Part shown: piece after piece, positions 36,046 through 48,804 of the stretch | How the letters are laid out: each line of letters begins with the position of its first letter | Position numbering within the stretch: position 1 is the stretch's first letter | Origin: Typha latifolia | Lineage: Eukaryota; Streptophyta; Magnoliopsida; Poales; Typhaceae | Reading direction: 5' to 3' | Assembly (NCBI GenBank): GCA_019914945.1 | Contig: CM034103.1 | Coordinates: 11,718,001-11,782,000, forward strand | DNA length: 64,000 nt | The notes under the pieces: generated by a model | What the model was told of the DNA's origin: nothing | Databases searched by the model: none | Seen by the model: only the letters and a program-made list of their open reading frames with translations | Position numbers and translations under genes: made by a program

Positions 36046-39000
36046 ATGGGGCAGCTGTTCTTGATTTCTCTGGAGGGCAAGATCTACAGCTGCAAGCACT
36101 GCCAGGCACATTTCGCCGTCTCCGAAGACATCATCTCCAAGGTTTGGCCCCTTCCTTACGGTGCCTTTATTGGGCAAGAGAAGAAAGATGGTAGTTTTGT
36201 TGATGTCTGATGTCTAATTCCATCTCTGGAGGTCTCTTTAACTAGTGCCGACAGATGATATCCTCTTTGGTGAGGATTTTGTTTTGATTTGTTTCTTTGT
36301 TTTTTCACAGTTTCTGTCATGTCATGAATCTAATTTTATGCCTGTTCTGCTTCTGGATGGATAAAGGAGTCGTTTTTATTTTGTTCTGATACTGATTAGC
36401 CGAAAGTAGAACTTATCGATTATTTTGGTGCATTCTTATCTTTGGATTGCGGTTATGAAGATGATGGTGTTCTAATTTTTTTCATTTCTTGCTATCGCTA
36501 TGCCGAGATAACTGATATACATCTCATATTTATCATGCAAGGAGATATTTAGTGCTGTCCGTTGTAGCAGATTAGTTTCTCATAAAGAGAGTTAGCTCAT
36601 TGATGAAGTCAACTGATGTGTCGTGCCAATGCCTTCTGGGTTTATATGGATCAATATCTTAATTTTGAAGGTGGACATTGTGAACAATGCGATGCGTAAT
36701 CTCTGTGCATCAATATTTAGATATATTTTTCTCCAATTATTGGTCCCTTGGTGTTACTAACATGGTCAAGAGAAGGTCCCCCAGATTTTTAATGTGATTA
36801 TCAGTTCCAAAGACCAAAATTTGAATTTGAATAATTCGTTGGTATGAATTTCTTTTGAGGAATATATAAACCAGGACTCCTTTGGGCCATAGCATTACTG
36901 CCGTTCCCCTTGCATGTGGTCAGATTATCTCGTGGTTTATTCATTAGCTTGCTTTCTGATCAGATTGAATATTTGGATGCTAGAAGTAAGGGAAAACAGG
37001 ATATTCAATCGACGCAATTGTTTGATCCCTCCACTTATCTTATTCTAATGGTTGGTAGCCTGTTTATATCCAAACATGCAGGAGATGAGAAATGATGTAA
37101 GGCTTTGGTCTACTGTGGCATGATCAGCTGTCATTTGTGCATGTGCTCTTTGCCTATTCCACACTTCAATCTCATTGAGATATTGAAGTTCTCCTGCTTA
37201 GCTTTTCCACTTAGTCGATCTTGATTGTAATGGCAAAATCTAATCTTCTATTAAGCTGCAATCTATGTGTTTTGCACAATATGATTATACATAAGGAACC
37301 TATATCTTCATGGGCACAAAGTTGAGCATTTACTTTGTGGACATGTAAATATAGAAGCCTTACAACTGTTGATTAAACAGAAAAGATAAAGTTATCAAGC
37401 ACATATAATTGATGTTTCTTTTTAGTGCTCTGATATTTTCTTCACAAAATGGCAGCAAACCAGGCACATGCTCAAAGCTATGACTTAGCAAGTGGAAAAA
37501 TTTATGTTTCTTTATTAGCTTACATGTCTACACACTTGGGTGTGTACTGTACAACATACTTGCTTACTGTACTTTGTTTTCTTGCCTGGACAGGCCTTCC
37601 ATTGCAAGCATGGAAAAGCTTATCTCTTCAATAAGGTGTAAGTACCTTGACCACTTCTGTTTAACATTACACTCCCTGATTATTCACCAATCAGATTTGT
37701 TTCTCAAATAGACATAGATGTTTCCTTATGATCATACACTATATCCACATTCTTCCCTCTTCTTTCATCTCTCTCAAGCTCATGGTTTTATACCTCATGT
37801 AAATAGATATGATTAATGATTTTATTCCTTGATATTTGAAGACGATCTTAGTAATGATGGATTTCTTTGTTCTACGTGCTTGTATCTATGCTTTGTAGAG
37901 ATATAGACATTTTAAGGACCTACATAATGTTGTGGTTCCATTTTAGTATGATTTAAAATATTGTTCTTACTTGGTCCTTAGGAAAGACAGAGTTCTTTTG
38001 GACTTGAAGAGTGAAGACAATAAGTCTCTGAATAATGCATTTACAGTTAAGACTCAAGTGTCAGTCATAATTAACATGACAAGAGAATGGGCAGTACAGG
38101 CGTAGTCTGTAATTGCAAGTGAGAAGTGCTACTTCATATTTAATAGAACCGCTAAATATGACGGACAAATTTGATATCCTTGTCATTATAAATTTATCTT
38201 TCTTCTAATATCATAGAATTTGAGAATAGCAATGTGTCACCTTCAGCTGTTGGAAGCAAAAAAAAAAAAAAAAAATCAATACCAACTGCTGCTGAGTTGA
38301 TTTATTTTTATTTCTCTTGAATAGTTTGAAGTCCTCTCCCAGTCTCCTCACTCTCCTTTCTCCCTTTGCATTTAATTGGTTGAAATGAAGTTTGCCAACA
38401 CATATTGATACCGAGAACCTTTTATTTTTACATTTTGTTATTTTAGAAACTGCAATTATATACAAGCTCTTTTGAATTTAACAGAAAATAGAGTAGAATG
38501 AAAAATTGATAATTAATTCAATCAACGGGAAAAAAGTAAAGAAACAAAGTGGATGCAAAATGCACTCTAAATCTGCTGATTTGCGTTTTCTCTTTCAAGA
38601 AACTTGTGGAATCTATAGTGCAAAATGACCTGGTTGTTATTGCTTGTAATTATCCGGTGGAAACATGTCACAAATTGGTTAAGGTGCGAAGGTAAGTTTC
38701 TTTGGAAGGGGAGCAAAGAAAACGGGGACGGGATTAAAGGTGTACATTTACAAGAGGATAGAGCCTTGATCCAGGGCAAATAAGAACCTTTTTAGTCCAG
38801 GAAAGTGTCTTTGGATGTTTTTGATTGATTGTGTGCGGTGTTATAGAAAAAAGATGATTGGACTTAGATAGTAATAGTATAGTGGAGATTTATGGCATCT
38901 AAGATCTCTGAAAGATATCGTTAAGAAGTGGTTTTTGATCTTGGTTCTCAGCTTCTTTTTAATTTGAATATGTATAATCTCATCAAGGAAATTTTAGGGT

Positions 39001-41469
39001 GGATAAAGCACGGAATGTCTGAAAATTTTGGCCTTACTGTTGGCTTGAACTGCTGTTAGGAATTCATGCCACCCAGTGGGGGCATATACATTCATGTGAA
39101 TATCAAGTGTATTGAGGATAGGATATTAGATGGAATTATACTGCTTAGGTAATCCTGTCGGGCCCATTTTCAGATTTGTTTTTGGATCTTCATTTAACAC
39201 TGAGGTTTGTTCACTCCACCTTGTTATGTGAAACAACGATTAGTATTCTTCACCAATTTAGAGAGGTGGAAATGCATGCTTGTTTCTCTGGAAGTTATTG
39301 TATATACACCCATAAAAGTAGAATGCTGGCTATAATATTACTGGATAAAAGATGACAAGAAAACAATTATCCTGACAAATTTTACAGCATTTTACCTTCT
39401 CCTATGATAAGAGACTTGAGGAAGTCTTCACAGTCTTCTATTGGCAGTTAAACATAAAGATTGTGGGCACTAGAGATGTAACCGAATCAGATTCGGTTGG
39501 ATTTGTACAAAGATTGTATGCATATCCATTTAATTTTGTCAAATTTGGACTCAAATCGAATTTTAAATGGATAAGTAATTGTAATATCAATATTTTGTTC
39601 ATCTATTATCGGATTATGTCGGACTTAAATCGGGTTCAAATTCAATCGGATAATGGACCAAATTTGGATTCCTCATGAATAACCAGTGAAATAGAAAATA
39701 CAAGTCTTATTCTAAAGCAACAAGTCACAATTTTTGGCACTCAATTTTGATAGTTTAATAGCTAAAAAGTTATAGCACAATATTTTAATCATCTTACCAA
39801 AAATGACACAAGCTTTAACATATTAAGCAAACATAATAGTAGTACAAAGGTTAATTTTTGAGAGATTCGAGATTATTTATACTATATAGGAATTAGAATA
39901 ATCCAAGGCTTCTATTTACATAATTTAAGTATGGATGACATATCCATTGTCCGTAGACGTAGAAAAAAATTGTGTATTCATCGGAGCTCTGATATATACA
40001 CTACCAATCCGAATCCGAATCCGGTCGGATATGAAATTACCTGTAACGAATCCGTCTCCGTCTCATTTATCATATGAATCAGAAAATTAAGATACATATC
40101 CGAGTTAGTATTCGGTATTGGATAATTTAGATCTGGTTACAACCCTAGTGTGCATCCTTTATGATCTGGTTCTTGTTAGATGCGCCTAGGGAACATTTAT
40201 CTACCATTAACCAGATATTTCTTGTTGGAAAGTTAAAGAGAAGCCCTACCCTGCTAAAATGATATTGTAGTCCCCTCCAAAGGACATATCTATTTTCTAG
40301 GAAATTCAAGTAAGCACGCAATGCATGAGCACAATAGCTATCCTCTTCTAGAATCACATTTAACTGAAGTGAAAGTTTTGAAGTATTTCCTTGTTCTGGT
40401 CTTTCAAAGCGCTTGTGTATTTTCGTCTGTCAACATGACATAACTCATCTGTTGCCAAAAGACTTAACATAGAAGTTGGTGCTTGACCAATATTTTATTC
40501 TCTCATTTTACTCCCAAGATTGTGCATAGAACAAAGTCAATACGGATAAATTTTAGGTCTTAAGAATATGCTAATGTGGTCTTTTGTTAAGATGATATTT
40601 TAGCAAACAGACTAGTATTATTCCTTTTCTCCTTATAAGTGAAATCTCCTTGCCCTTTTCACTCTTAATAGATAAAGGGGCTACAATTTACCAATGCAAA
40701 TAGAGATTATGACCTGAATACGATGTTTGGCTGATTTCTTTTAATTTGAACGAAGTCATTGTTACTTTGACAAATTACTGAGTAGAGGTACTCAGATAAA
40801 TCCCTAGAACATAAATAAATTTGTTGATGTGCTGGGTCATTTGATGGGAGGACGCAATTCTTCTGGGAAAAAGTGGAAGTGAGGAATTAAACATGTGATT
40901 TCATTAATCAGTTGTTCGTCGCTTTCTTGTTGACAGTGTGAACGTAACTGTTGGACTAAAGGAGGAGCGGATGATGATAACTGGATTGCACACTGTTTCT
41001 GACATCTTTTGTGTTGGTTGTGGGTCCATTGTGGGATGGAAATATGTAAGATAGGATGTTCATTCGTTTTGGCTCAGCCTTTTCTGCATTCTTATGACAA
41101 CAAATTAGTGACCTGGTGCTTCATTTCAGGATTCTGCTCATGAGAAGGCTCAGAAGTACAAAGAGGGCAAATTTATCCTCGAGAGGTGAAATTTATATGA
41201 TGTTTAAAGTAACATGTGCATTTTAGATTGAATGGCAAGGATTTAGCTCAGAAGAACTTGAATTATAGTAGAAAAAATTAGTAGTGTCTTCAAGATTGTT
41301 ACTGCCAAGACAAGGTATTCTTGTTGAGGAAGTGTGCAAATTACTCAACTAGCTTCTTCTTTTCTTTTTTTAATCTTTGGCCAGGTTTAAGGTTTTGGGC
41401 CCTGATGGAAGTCGCTACTGGTTGAGTCATGATGCTCCTGTGGTTGGGAGTGATGCAGACGACACATGA
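36046..41469 (+). CDS. Yippee-like zinc-binding protein, complete, 5 exons
   Basis: Exons are 36046-36141, 37594-37637, 40937-41045, 41130-41185 and 41385-41469; phases agree and give 129 residues, the normal size. The Yippee domain fills the protein. Zinc ligands are two CxxC pairs: Cys16/Cys19 in YSCKHC and Cys72/Cys75 in FCVGC. Conserved stretches are [30 protein letters not shown] and [15 protein letters not shown]. The fold is shared with MIS18 and cereblon; animal Yippee proteins bind cell-cycle or ubiquitin-ligase complexes, and plant roles are little known. No in-frame ATG lies upstream of 36046. Exon 2 is only 44 bases between long introns of 1.45 and 3.3 kb. The alternative donor for exon 2 (one base pair earlier at the same GT-GT) would break the frame, so aataaggt/gtaagt is used. 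Confidence 0.93.
39471..40147. mobile_element. hAT-type MITE in Yippee intron 2
   Basis: The termini tagagatgtaacc and (inverted) tagggttgtaacc match at 11 of 13 positions. The flanks are gtgggcac (39463-39470) and gtgtgcat (40148-40155), an 8-bp target duplication with two changes, as expected for hAT. It is 677 bp long with no transposase frame. The interior has repeated cggatt/ggattcgg blocks. Confidence 0.75.
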
Positions 41470-42087
41470 TTTACCACTTGGAGTTAGACCTGAAGCACCC
41501 ATTCGTCAATTGTAAATACAAACCATTTAATGTTCTTGGTCGACTTTCTTGTATGCATCCTGAAGACTTATTCTGAACAAACTCCTGACATGCTAAGTAA
41601 ATATCATTCTGAAATATATTCTCATGCTTTCTCTATGAAATCTAGATATTGTTGCCAGTTAATTAGGCTTGTTCAGCTAAAGCCCCTCCTAGAGTCTGAG
41701 CTAACTTCTCAGATCAAGATTTTGGTGATTTTATGATGGTGTTTAGGAGTGTTTGTTTGATATTTTATTAAAAAAAAATGAAAAGATAGGAAAAAAATAA
41801 TAATAATATATATATATATATCCTGGATGGAAACTGGAATGCTACTAGGGATTCAAACCATACACATAGCGTTCAACTCCACTGTAGAATTAAACTGGAC
41901 TACGTTGGTTCGTTTAATATGTATCTATTATCAATATCATTCTTTTAAATATCTCTTTAATTGTAAGCAAAAGGCACAGACTACCGAGCGGGTTTTGCGA
42001 GCAGCTGTAAGAATATACTTTTTCTCTCTATGATTCCGTTTCAAGATTATTAATACAATGTCTCTAGCTCTTTCTGGAGACATCCTG

Positions 42088-42133
<46 letters not shown>

Positions 42134-43154
42134 ATAGATTATGAATAAGAGTTAAATTATATACTCGGAAGATCTCAATGGAGAAGAGTTGACGAATCTT
42201 AGGGGCAGATCTAGAAGAAGAAGAAGAAATAGTGCACATCTAATTCTTTATATTCCAATTCGGCTCTTTTTTCTCTACCACTTAGAATCTATGCTAACAA
42301 ACAAAATATAGACAAGACTCCCTTCCGGGCAAGTACCACTTTGGCAAAACTACCTAATCTCCAACATCTCCAAAGTTAAAAAACATATCAACATCGGATA
42401 AGCGGTTATAGGCCTAACCATGGTAACAATTGTATCTCCCTAATTATGAGATTAGCGGTTTAAACTTATAAATAGATGTGGGAAGATTTTCTTTTTTGCA
42501 AAACATGATTTGTAAATAGTAAAAATGCATCGTAGTGTTTTTTTTATTTCTTTCTGGATCTCACTTATTATCTCTAATTTTTGTCAATCCTAATTATAGA
42601 CTAGTAATTCTTGCTAAAAGTATAGAAATGTAAGCCATATAACCAAGTTTTCTTTTTTAAAACAAGGTGAGGTTTTGACCAATATAGTTTTGACTTTTGA
42701 ACACCAAAGATTTTATTTTATTTATATGAAAAGGTAACTTCATAGGAATATTGAATAGAATCGCTAGTGATTTTATTCAATAAAAATTGCTAACACTCAT
42801 ACCCTTTTGGAACCATTACTCATGTACATATAATAAATACACTTTCACAGTTCACTTAGGAGTACTCAAAATCGCTGCAATTTATATTAACTAAAATTAT
42901 TATTTATTTTCAGAGAATAATTTTTAAATTTAAAATTCACTTATTACTTTGGTAGATTGTGCAGTGTGCGGCAGTCCTACCTACCTACGTACATACCTGA
43001 ATCAAATCTCAACTTTAAAAAAAAAAAAAAAAAATCCGACACAAAACACATGGTGGTGTCGAACGCTATTCCATCCACATTTCCCGCTTCTTTGCCAAAG
43101 CAAGCAAAGGAGCCGATCCCTCTAGACTTGGAGTAACGGCCTTCCCCGAAGCCT
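41470..43154. other. Intergenic between Yippee and transporter genes
   Basis: The 3' flank of the Yippee gene is followed by AT-rich sequence, a TA run near 41808-41820 and an (AG)n tract. Upstream of about 43150 the sequence turns GC/CT-rich, the probable promoter and leader of the transporter. No gene is seen. Confidence 0.55.
42091..42131. repeat. (AG)n microsatellite
   Basis: About 20 uninterrupted AG units. Confidence 0.95.
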
Positions 43155-43207
43155 TTGACCAGATGAGGTCTCCGCCTCGGGAGCGCTGCCAGTGGCATCT
43201 GCCGACG

Positions 43208-43653
43208 ATGACTTTGCTTCCGACCGTACCCTTCTCTCTCTCCCCTCGATCTCCGTTCCCAGATCCACCCCTTCCGCCTCCAATCCCACCTCTCCCACTT
43301 CCACTCCCACACTTCTACTTCTCCTCCGCTTTGCGTACTATTACTTCGATCCCTTCTCCTTTTTAGACCCCATTGCACTCTCCTATTGATCTCAACGGAG
43401 ACCGAGAAGCTCGAAAAGGGGCAGCTTTCTTTTCTGTATTCAAGATTTTGGAGGTGAGGGATTTTTGCTTGATTTCGTGCACGCCACCTGTTTGCGTAAA
43501 TTCCTCAAAGAAAAAAGATTATTAATTTCTATGATAGTAATACCAAGAGATCCAGGCTATTGAGTCTATATAAATATAGTGAACTTTTGTTATTTCCTTG
43601 TCCTCTTCAGATAGTATTTTTGGCGGCGGCAATTTTCCTATTCAAGCTGCCAG
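43208..43653 (+). promoter_or_regulatory. Probable spliced 5' leader of the GONST1-like gene, with an upstream ORF
   Basis: A GC/CT-rich stretch ends at a donor (tttggag/gtgagg, 43453). A 43-base segment at 43611-43653 has both an acceptor (cttcag) and a donor (gccag/gtatt), and the coding exon starts at 43746. In the frame of the main ATG a stop codon (TAG) lies at the start of the 43-base segment, so the coding start stays at 43755. An upstream frame of about 52 codons, mostly Pro/Leu/Ser, begins at 43208. Whether it lies in the transcript is not known. Confidence 0.5.
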
Positions 43654-43754
43654 GTATTTCTCTGGGTCATTTGATTTGATTTGGATATTCACATCTTTCT
43701 TTAATTATCGTTCACAATTTGATATCCTTTTCCCTTTTTTTACAGTTAGAATTC

Positions 43755-46700
43755 ATGTCTTTAGATACCAAATCAAGTTCTTTCATAGATTATGACATAG
43801 AAGAACCTGAAGCAAAATATCCGGATGTCGCTATAAGTTCTAAGAAGAGGGAGACAACAATATATGGAATATTTCATCGCATTTTAAAGAAAGGAAACAA
43901 CTCAATTGTTGAAGTTGCTACAAACGTCGCGAGACAAGCAACCACTAATAGGTGAACTCTTTTTATTGTCTTATCAATTTCTTATATTTATATCAACTGT
44001 TTCTTTCTTTTACTTCATTGTATTTGCCAATTATATGATATCTTGACCTGACAATTTCTTCTGTCTGGGAGAAAAAAGCGAAATATCTACATTCTGTTCA
44101 CCTGAAATCTCCTCTTTATGTGATGATCCAATTTTCAACTTTCAGTCCTTGAATTCAATCCTACTGCAAATTTCGCTTTTTGTTTATCTTGAGGATGTCT
44201 GTTGCCTTTTTCTTTTATTATCTTGACATGATATGTATCACACAAAATGCTTTCATGTATTATGCAGCCAGTAAATTTTACATCCATAGTATCAATGCCA
44301 ACACTATCCACGTCAGTGTTAACTATATTTAAACAAACTGAGGCTCTGCTGTAATTTGTTCATGTTTGTTTCTTTCAAGGAAAACAAAACAGGTGCTGCA
44401 TTTAACATACAGGCATCCAGCTATTTAATACCTGCTTCTTTTAGCAAACGTTATGTTGCGATTCAGTATATATTTTGGTTCCATAAGCAGGATCAAATAT
44501 CATATTAATTAATTTGATTTGTCTGGTCCAGATTATCTAGCAAGACCCGGGCAGCAATTGGTAACATCTTTCATGATGATGGAAAGCAGCAGAATGCATT
44601 TGAGAAAAAATCGGGACCCTTATTGTCTGGGATAGCCTATTGTGCTGCTTCTTGCAGCATGATATTGTTGAACAAGGTCGTTCTTTCCGGCTACAGTTTT
44701 GATGCTGGCATATCGCTTATGTTATACCAGGTAATAATTTAATAATGTTTTAACGATACAACATCATTTACCTCAGCTTCATGTTTCTTGTGACACATGA
44801 TTAATTACATAGTGCTGTAAAGTCACTAGGTAGATATTAATGCACTATTGGGCTCAACTGCTTTTAAGTCAAATATCAGATCTGCTCTAATTATGCATGA
44901 CCATGAAGAGTACGTTTTGTCTCTTTCTATAGCAATTTGATGACTTCTATAAGACTTAGTATTTGCAGGAAATTAACTGCATGTGAGGGAAATATTGAGA
45001 ATTGAGAATACCATATATAAACATTGGTTCACCTGAAAACTTGAACTTTTTATGATTTCGCAGTTGAAATCTTATGTTGATTATTTTTTACCACAATACC
45101 TATAATCATTTTTCTCTGTGTATACTTTCTGTTTTTTGAGTTGCAATGCATAAAATTATTATGATCGAGCTGACAATCTTAAATGATGCAGAACTTCATA
45201 TGTGTCATCATTATTGTAGCATTGTGGTTCCTTGGGGCAGTCTCAACAGAAAAGATCACATGGAAGTTGATTCGAGTTTGGATTCCTGTTAATCTTATTT
45301 TTGTTGGAATGCTAGTAACAGGCATGTACAGGTACGACATCATATTTTGCACATATATGAAGTTAGTCCTCTGTATAAGGGTTTCGAGGAGCTATATATG
45401 AATCATACCGCTGTCAAGTTAAAATAGAGGAGATGTCTTCCAGTTATACTCCCTTGAAGACCAGAAGTTATCCCTATATGACATCCATGACTTGGCCTCT
45501 AATTCTTTTAATTTCCTTTTTCATTTCTTTACAGTTTGAAGTACATAAATGTAGCAATGGTGACAATCTTAAAGAACATGACAAACATTTTGACAGCTAT
45601 TGGAGAAACATATCTTTTTAGGAAGAGTCAGAGCAAGAAAGTTTGGGCTGCCCTTTGTCTAATGGTATGTAGTGTTTTGCGTATCTTGATCCTTCAATTT
45701 TATTTGTAACTTTCTTTTCCGCTCTCCGGTTCAAATTTCTGATGACTGCTTGCTGGATCTTTATATCATTTATTAGATCCATGAAATTTTTATGTTGGAT
45801 AATGCCATATATCGAAGTTAAGAAATGGTCTGCTGTAAATGCATATTGCTATTCAAGTAATATTTATTTGGTCTGTCTGAGACTAAGTGATACCTAATTC
45901 TTATCAAACTAAGGCATGTCAAACTAGTAAGTTTGACAATAAAGTAATACGCCAGATGGCATTGGAAGTTTTTGTTCAGTAATTAGTTTTTACATTTCCT
46001 GATAATTTGTGAAGTAATGACCTGGTTCACATCCTGTCAAGTGTTAGGATAATAGTAGCAGTCTAGTCTAGATGAAAATGCAATGATTGTACTATAGTTG
46101 GATATTGACAGGCCAATCAAATCCTATTTTTTAAATCAATTTTTGTGCATCCATCTGCCTAAGAAGTGCTTGCATGTTACTGTATTTGCAGATTATATCA
46201 GCAGTGTGTGGAGGGATCACGGATATAGCCTTTGATGCAGTTGGTTATACATGGCAAATTTTGAATTGCATCCTGACTGCAAGCTACTCAGTTAGTTCTT
46301 GAATACCCTTTGACCCTTTAATTATATTGTTCAAGAGATCACTAAAACCTATTTTCTTAGATTAATTATGCAAAAAAATGGAAGAAAATATTATTGATTA
46401 ATTCTTTAGATATGTTTCTTGATATAGGCCAGAAAATAGGGACAATAGCTGAAGAATGAGAATAGCCAGAAAGACTTTCTGTAAGAAGGGCATCCTAAGT
46501 GTCTAACTAAAAGTGTGGACTTTTATTTTCCATGTTTCTAAACCTAGTTGGTCGAGGAATTCTATCTCCCCCAAATTTTCAAAGGGCATTTAGTTTAGAT
46601 TAAGGCCTATAGCTGTTAATGAGGTAATATTTACCATTTGCATAAGCTGTGAAATTAGTATATTAATTTTCCTTGCTCCTGTTTTGTTATTATACTCTGT

Positions 46701-48804
46701 GCAGTATGCTATTCATTTTTATTCCTTTAATCATCAATGCCCCAATCTAAGCCTTCTTTTGTCCTTTTCTTTTCCTGTTATAATAGCTGATGCTGCGGCG
46801 GGTAATGGATACAGCAAAGCAGTCAACTAGATCTGGTTCCCTAAATGAAATTTCAATGGTGTTACTTAACAATTCACTCTCAATACCCTTTGCAGTTTTG
46901 TTGATTGTACTTTTCAATGAATGGGAATACGTATACCATGCGTAAGCTCTCTCTTAACCATCATATTCTTAAACATGGTCCATTGAATTTCTTAGTAGGT
47001 AACGTACTCAGTTGGCTTTAGTACAATTAACAGGTTTAATTAATGACCTGATCTATAAGACCTCTTATTCTCAGCTAAGTTAAATGCTTAAAATTTTCCT
47101 TGAACATTTCTAGTTTTCTGTTGAGGAGTTTCAACCATATACCTAAATGCTGCATCAAACAATTATGTCAAAGCTTGCAATACTGCATTTAATATGCAAA
47201 CTGGTTGCTGTTTTTGCACGTCATTTTGGAAAACTATATATATACTAGGTTGAACTTACGTTTTTGTTACCACTATTATTTACCAGGACATATATAAATC
47301 TTTTAATATCAGGTTTTGGTTTAGATTAGTTTACTTCAGTATATCTGTGTAAGCATTTTCACAAGCAAGCAAACTATGAACTTATACCTTTCTGCAGTTC
47401 TTGATTAGAAGTGATTCTTTCAGCTTTTCAACTTTGTGATCATTGCTCATATAGTCATATCCTTCTTCCATGTGCAGAGAGGTGATTAAGATACCTATGT
47501 TCTGGTTTGTGGCAACAACAAGTGGGTTCCTGGGTCTAGGCATCAGCTTCACGTCTGTGTGGTTCTTACATCAAACTGGTCCCACAACTTACAGGTAAAG
47601 TACTTGGCAGCAGGTATAAGCTTCCCAGGAAGCATGTGTGAGCATGTTTGGATCCTAAACATGTTTTCCTGTTTTCTGTTCACCTGATTCTATTAGGAGC
47701 ATTGTTTTCTTTCCTCTTCACTCTGATGAACTAGACCTTATTTATTGTAGGTGTCTCCTCTTCTCATATTATCATTAATTATTAGGTTCTTGTGAACACT
47801 GTCATGACAACTCGTTGTAACATGAAAATTATTATTTGTATATTGGAAAAAGTAAGCTGAGAGGTGAAACATAGATCTCATTATCAGATAAATAACTAGT
47901 GATCTGACACCAAGTCAATTACACCTTTAGTTTTTTTACATGGCATATTGGTGTACACTTACAACTCTATGGTATTCATTGTAAAATTTTATCAGGGTTA
48001 GAAGGATTTGGCTTTTAGTCACAGATAGTTGTAGTTAAGTCAAGTTACCATATACTTTTCAACTTGGAGTTTTCATAAGATGAAATTTACCAAGACTTAT
48101 CTAATGAAAGAGGCATAATCCTTGTATTTGTTTAAGTAAGTCTTTCAAAAAGTGAACTGCTATTGTTTTCACAGACATCTCAGCATTGGAAAATTGCTTG
48201 TTGGAGTTACTGATGATTTCCAGATAATTTCTCGGATAATCTTAATTATGTTGAGTAAATCTGTTATCTGTATAGAGAGCTGATTGTTTACTTAGTTTCC
48301 TAACTTACGACTTTAAGGGGAAAAGCAAACAAAAAATGCAAGTATCTCAAATTATCAATATGCATGTATCGGCGAAAAAAAAAAATCTGAAATCAAAGAA
48401 AGAAAAAACCTGTAGGAACCTTTAACTGAGGTCTCTGTGTCTGTTTATCTACATGTATGCATGCGCATCTTTGCATGGCTTGCACATATATCTGTGAGCA
48501 CCAAGGTTTCATCCAGGTGTGTATCATGTAAATAGTTTTTCATTTTCATTCCCTATTCTTGCTACAGTCTGGTGGGCTCACTTAACAAGATTCCTATTTC
48601 AATAGCTGGTATCTTGCTCTTCAAAGTCCCTGTCAGTGTGCCAAACTTATTTAGTATACTTTTCGGTAAGATTTCCTTTCTCGGCCTGTTGCCATCTCTT
48701 GTTCTTCCAAGACCTAATCTTTATATTTAATATATGCTGTCTTGCTTAACTCTTGAACAGGTCTATTTGCTGGGATATTCTTTGCAAAAGCAAAAATGTC
48801 CTGA
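43755..48804 (+). CDS. GONST1: GDP-mannose-type nucleotide-sugar transporter (GONST1-like), complete, 9 coding exons
   Basis: Exons are 43755-43951, 44532-44730, 45192-45331, 45535-45664, 46192-46290, 46787-46941, 47478-47594, 48568-48665 and 48761-48804; phases agree, giving 392 residues. GONST-type proteins exchange nucleotide sugars for nucleoside monophosphate across the Golgi membrane; GONST1 supplies GDP-mannose for sphingolipid glycosylation in Arabidopsis. The core starts at PLLSGIAYCAASCSMILLNK (about residue 96) and ISLMLYQNF, followed by about ten hydrophobic segments. Conserved blocks are SLKYINVAMVTILKN, ISAVCGGITDIAFD, WFLHQTGPTTYSLVGSLNK and the end FFAKAKMS. GSLNK (residues 349-353) matches the G-x-L-N-K motif that binds GDP-sugars. 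The N-terminus has about 95 residues before the first membrane segment, acidic then Ser/Lys-rich and likely cytosolic. Introns are short to medium except 6 and 7. Confidence 0.92.

Noticed and set aside
43163..43389. Pro-rich frames as an independent small gene
   Set aside because: Composition and position fit the CT-rich leader of the transporter; kept only as a possible upstream ORF.
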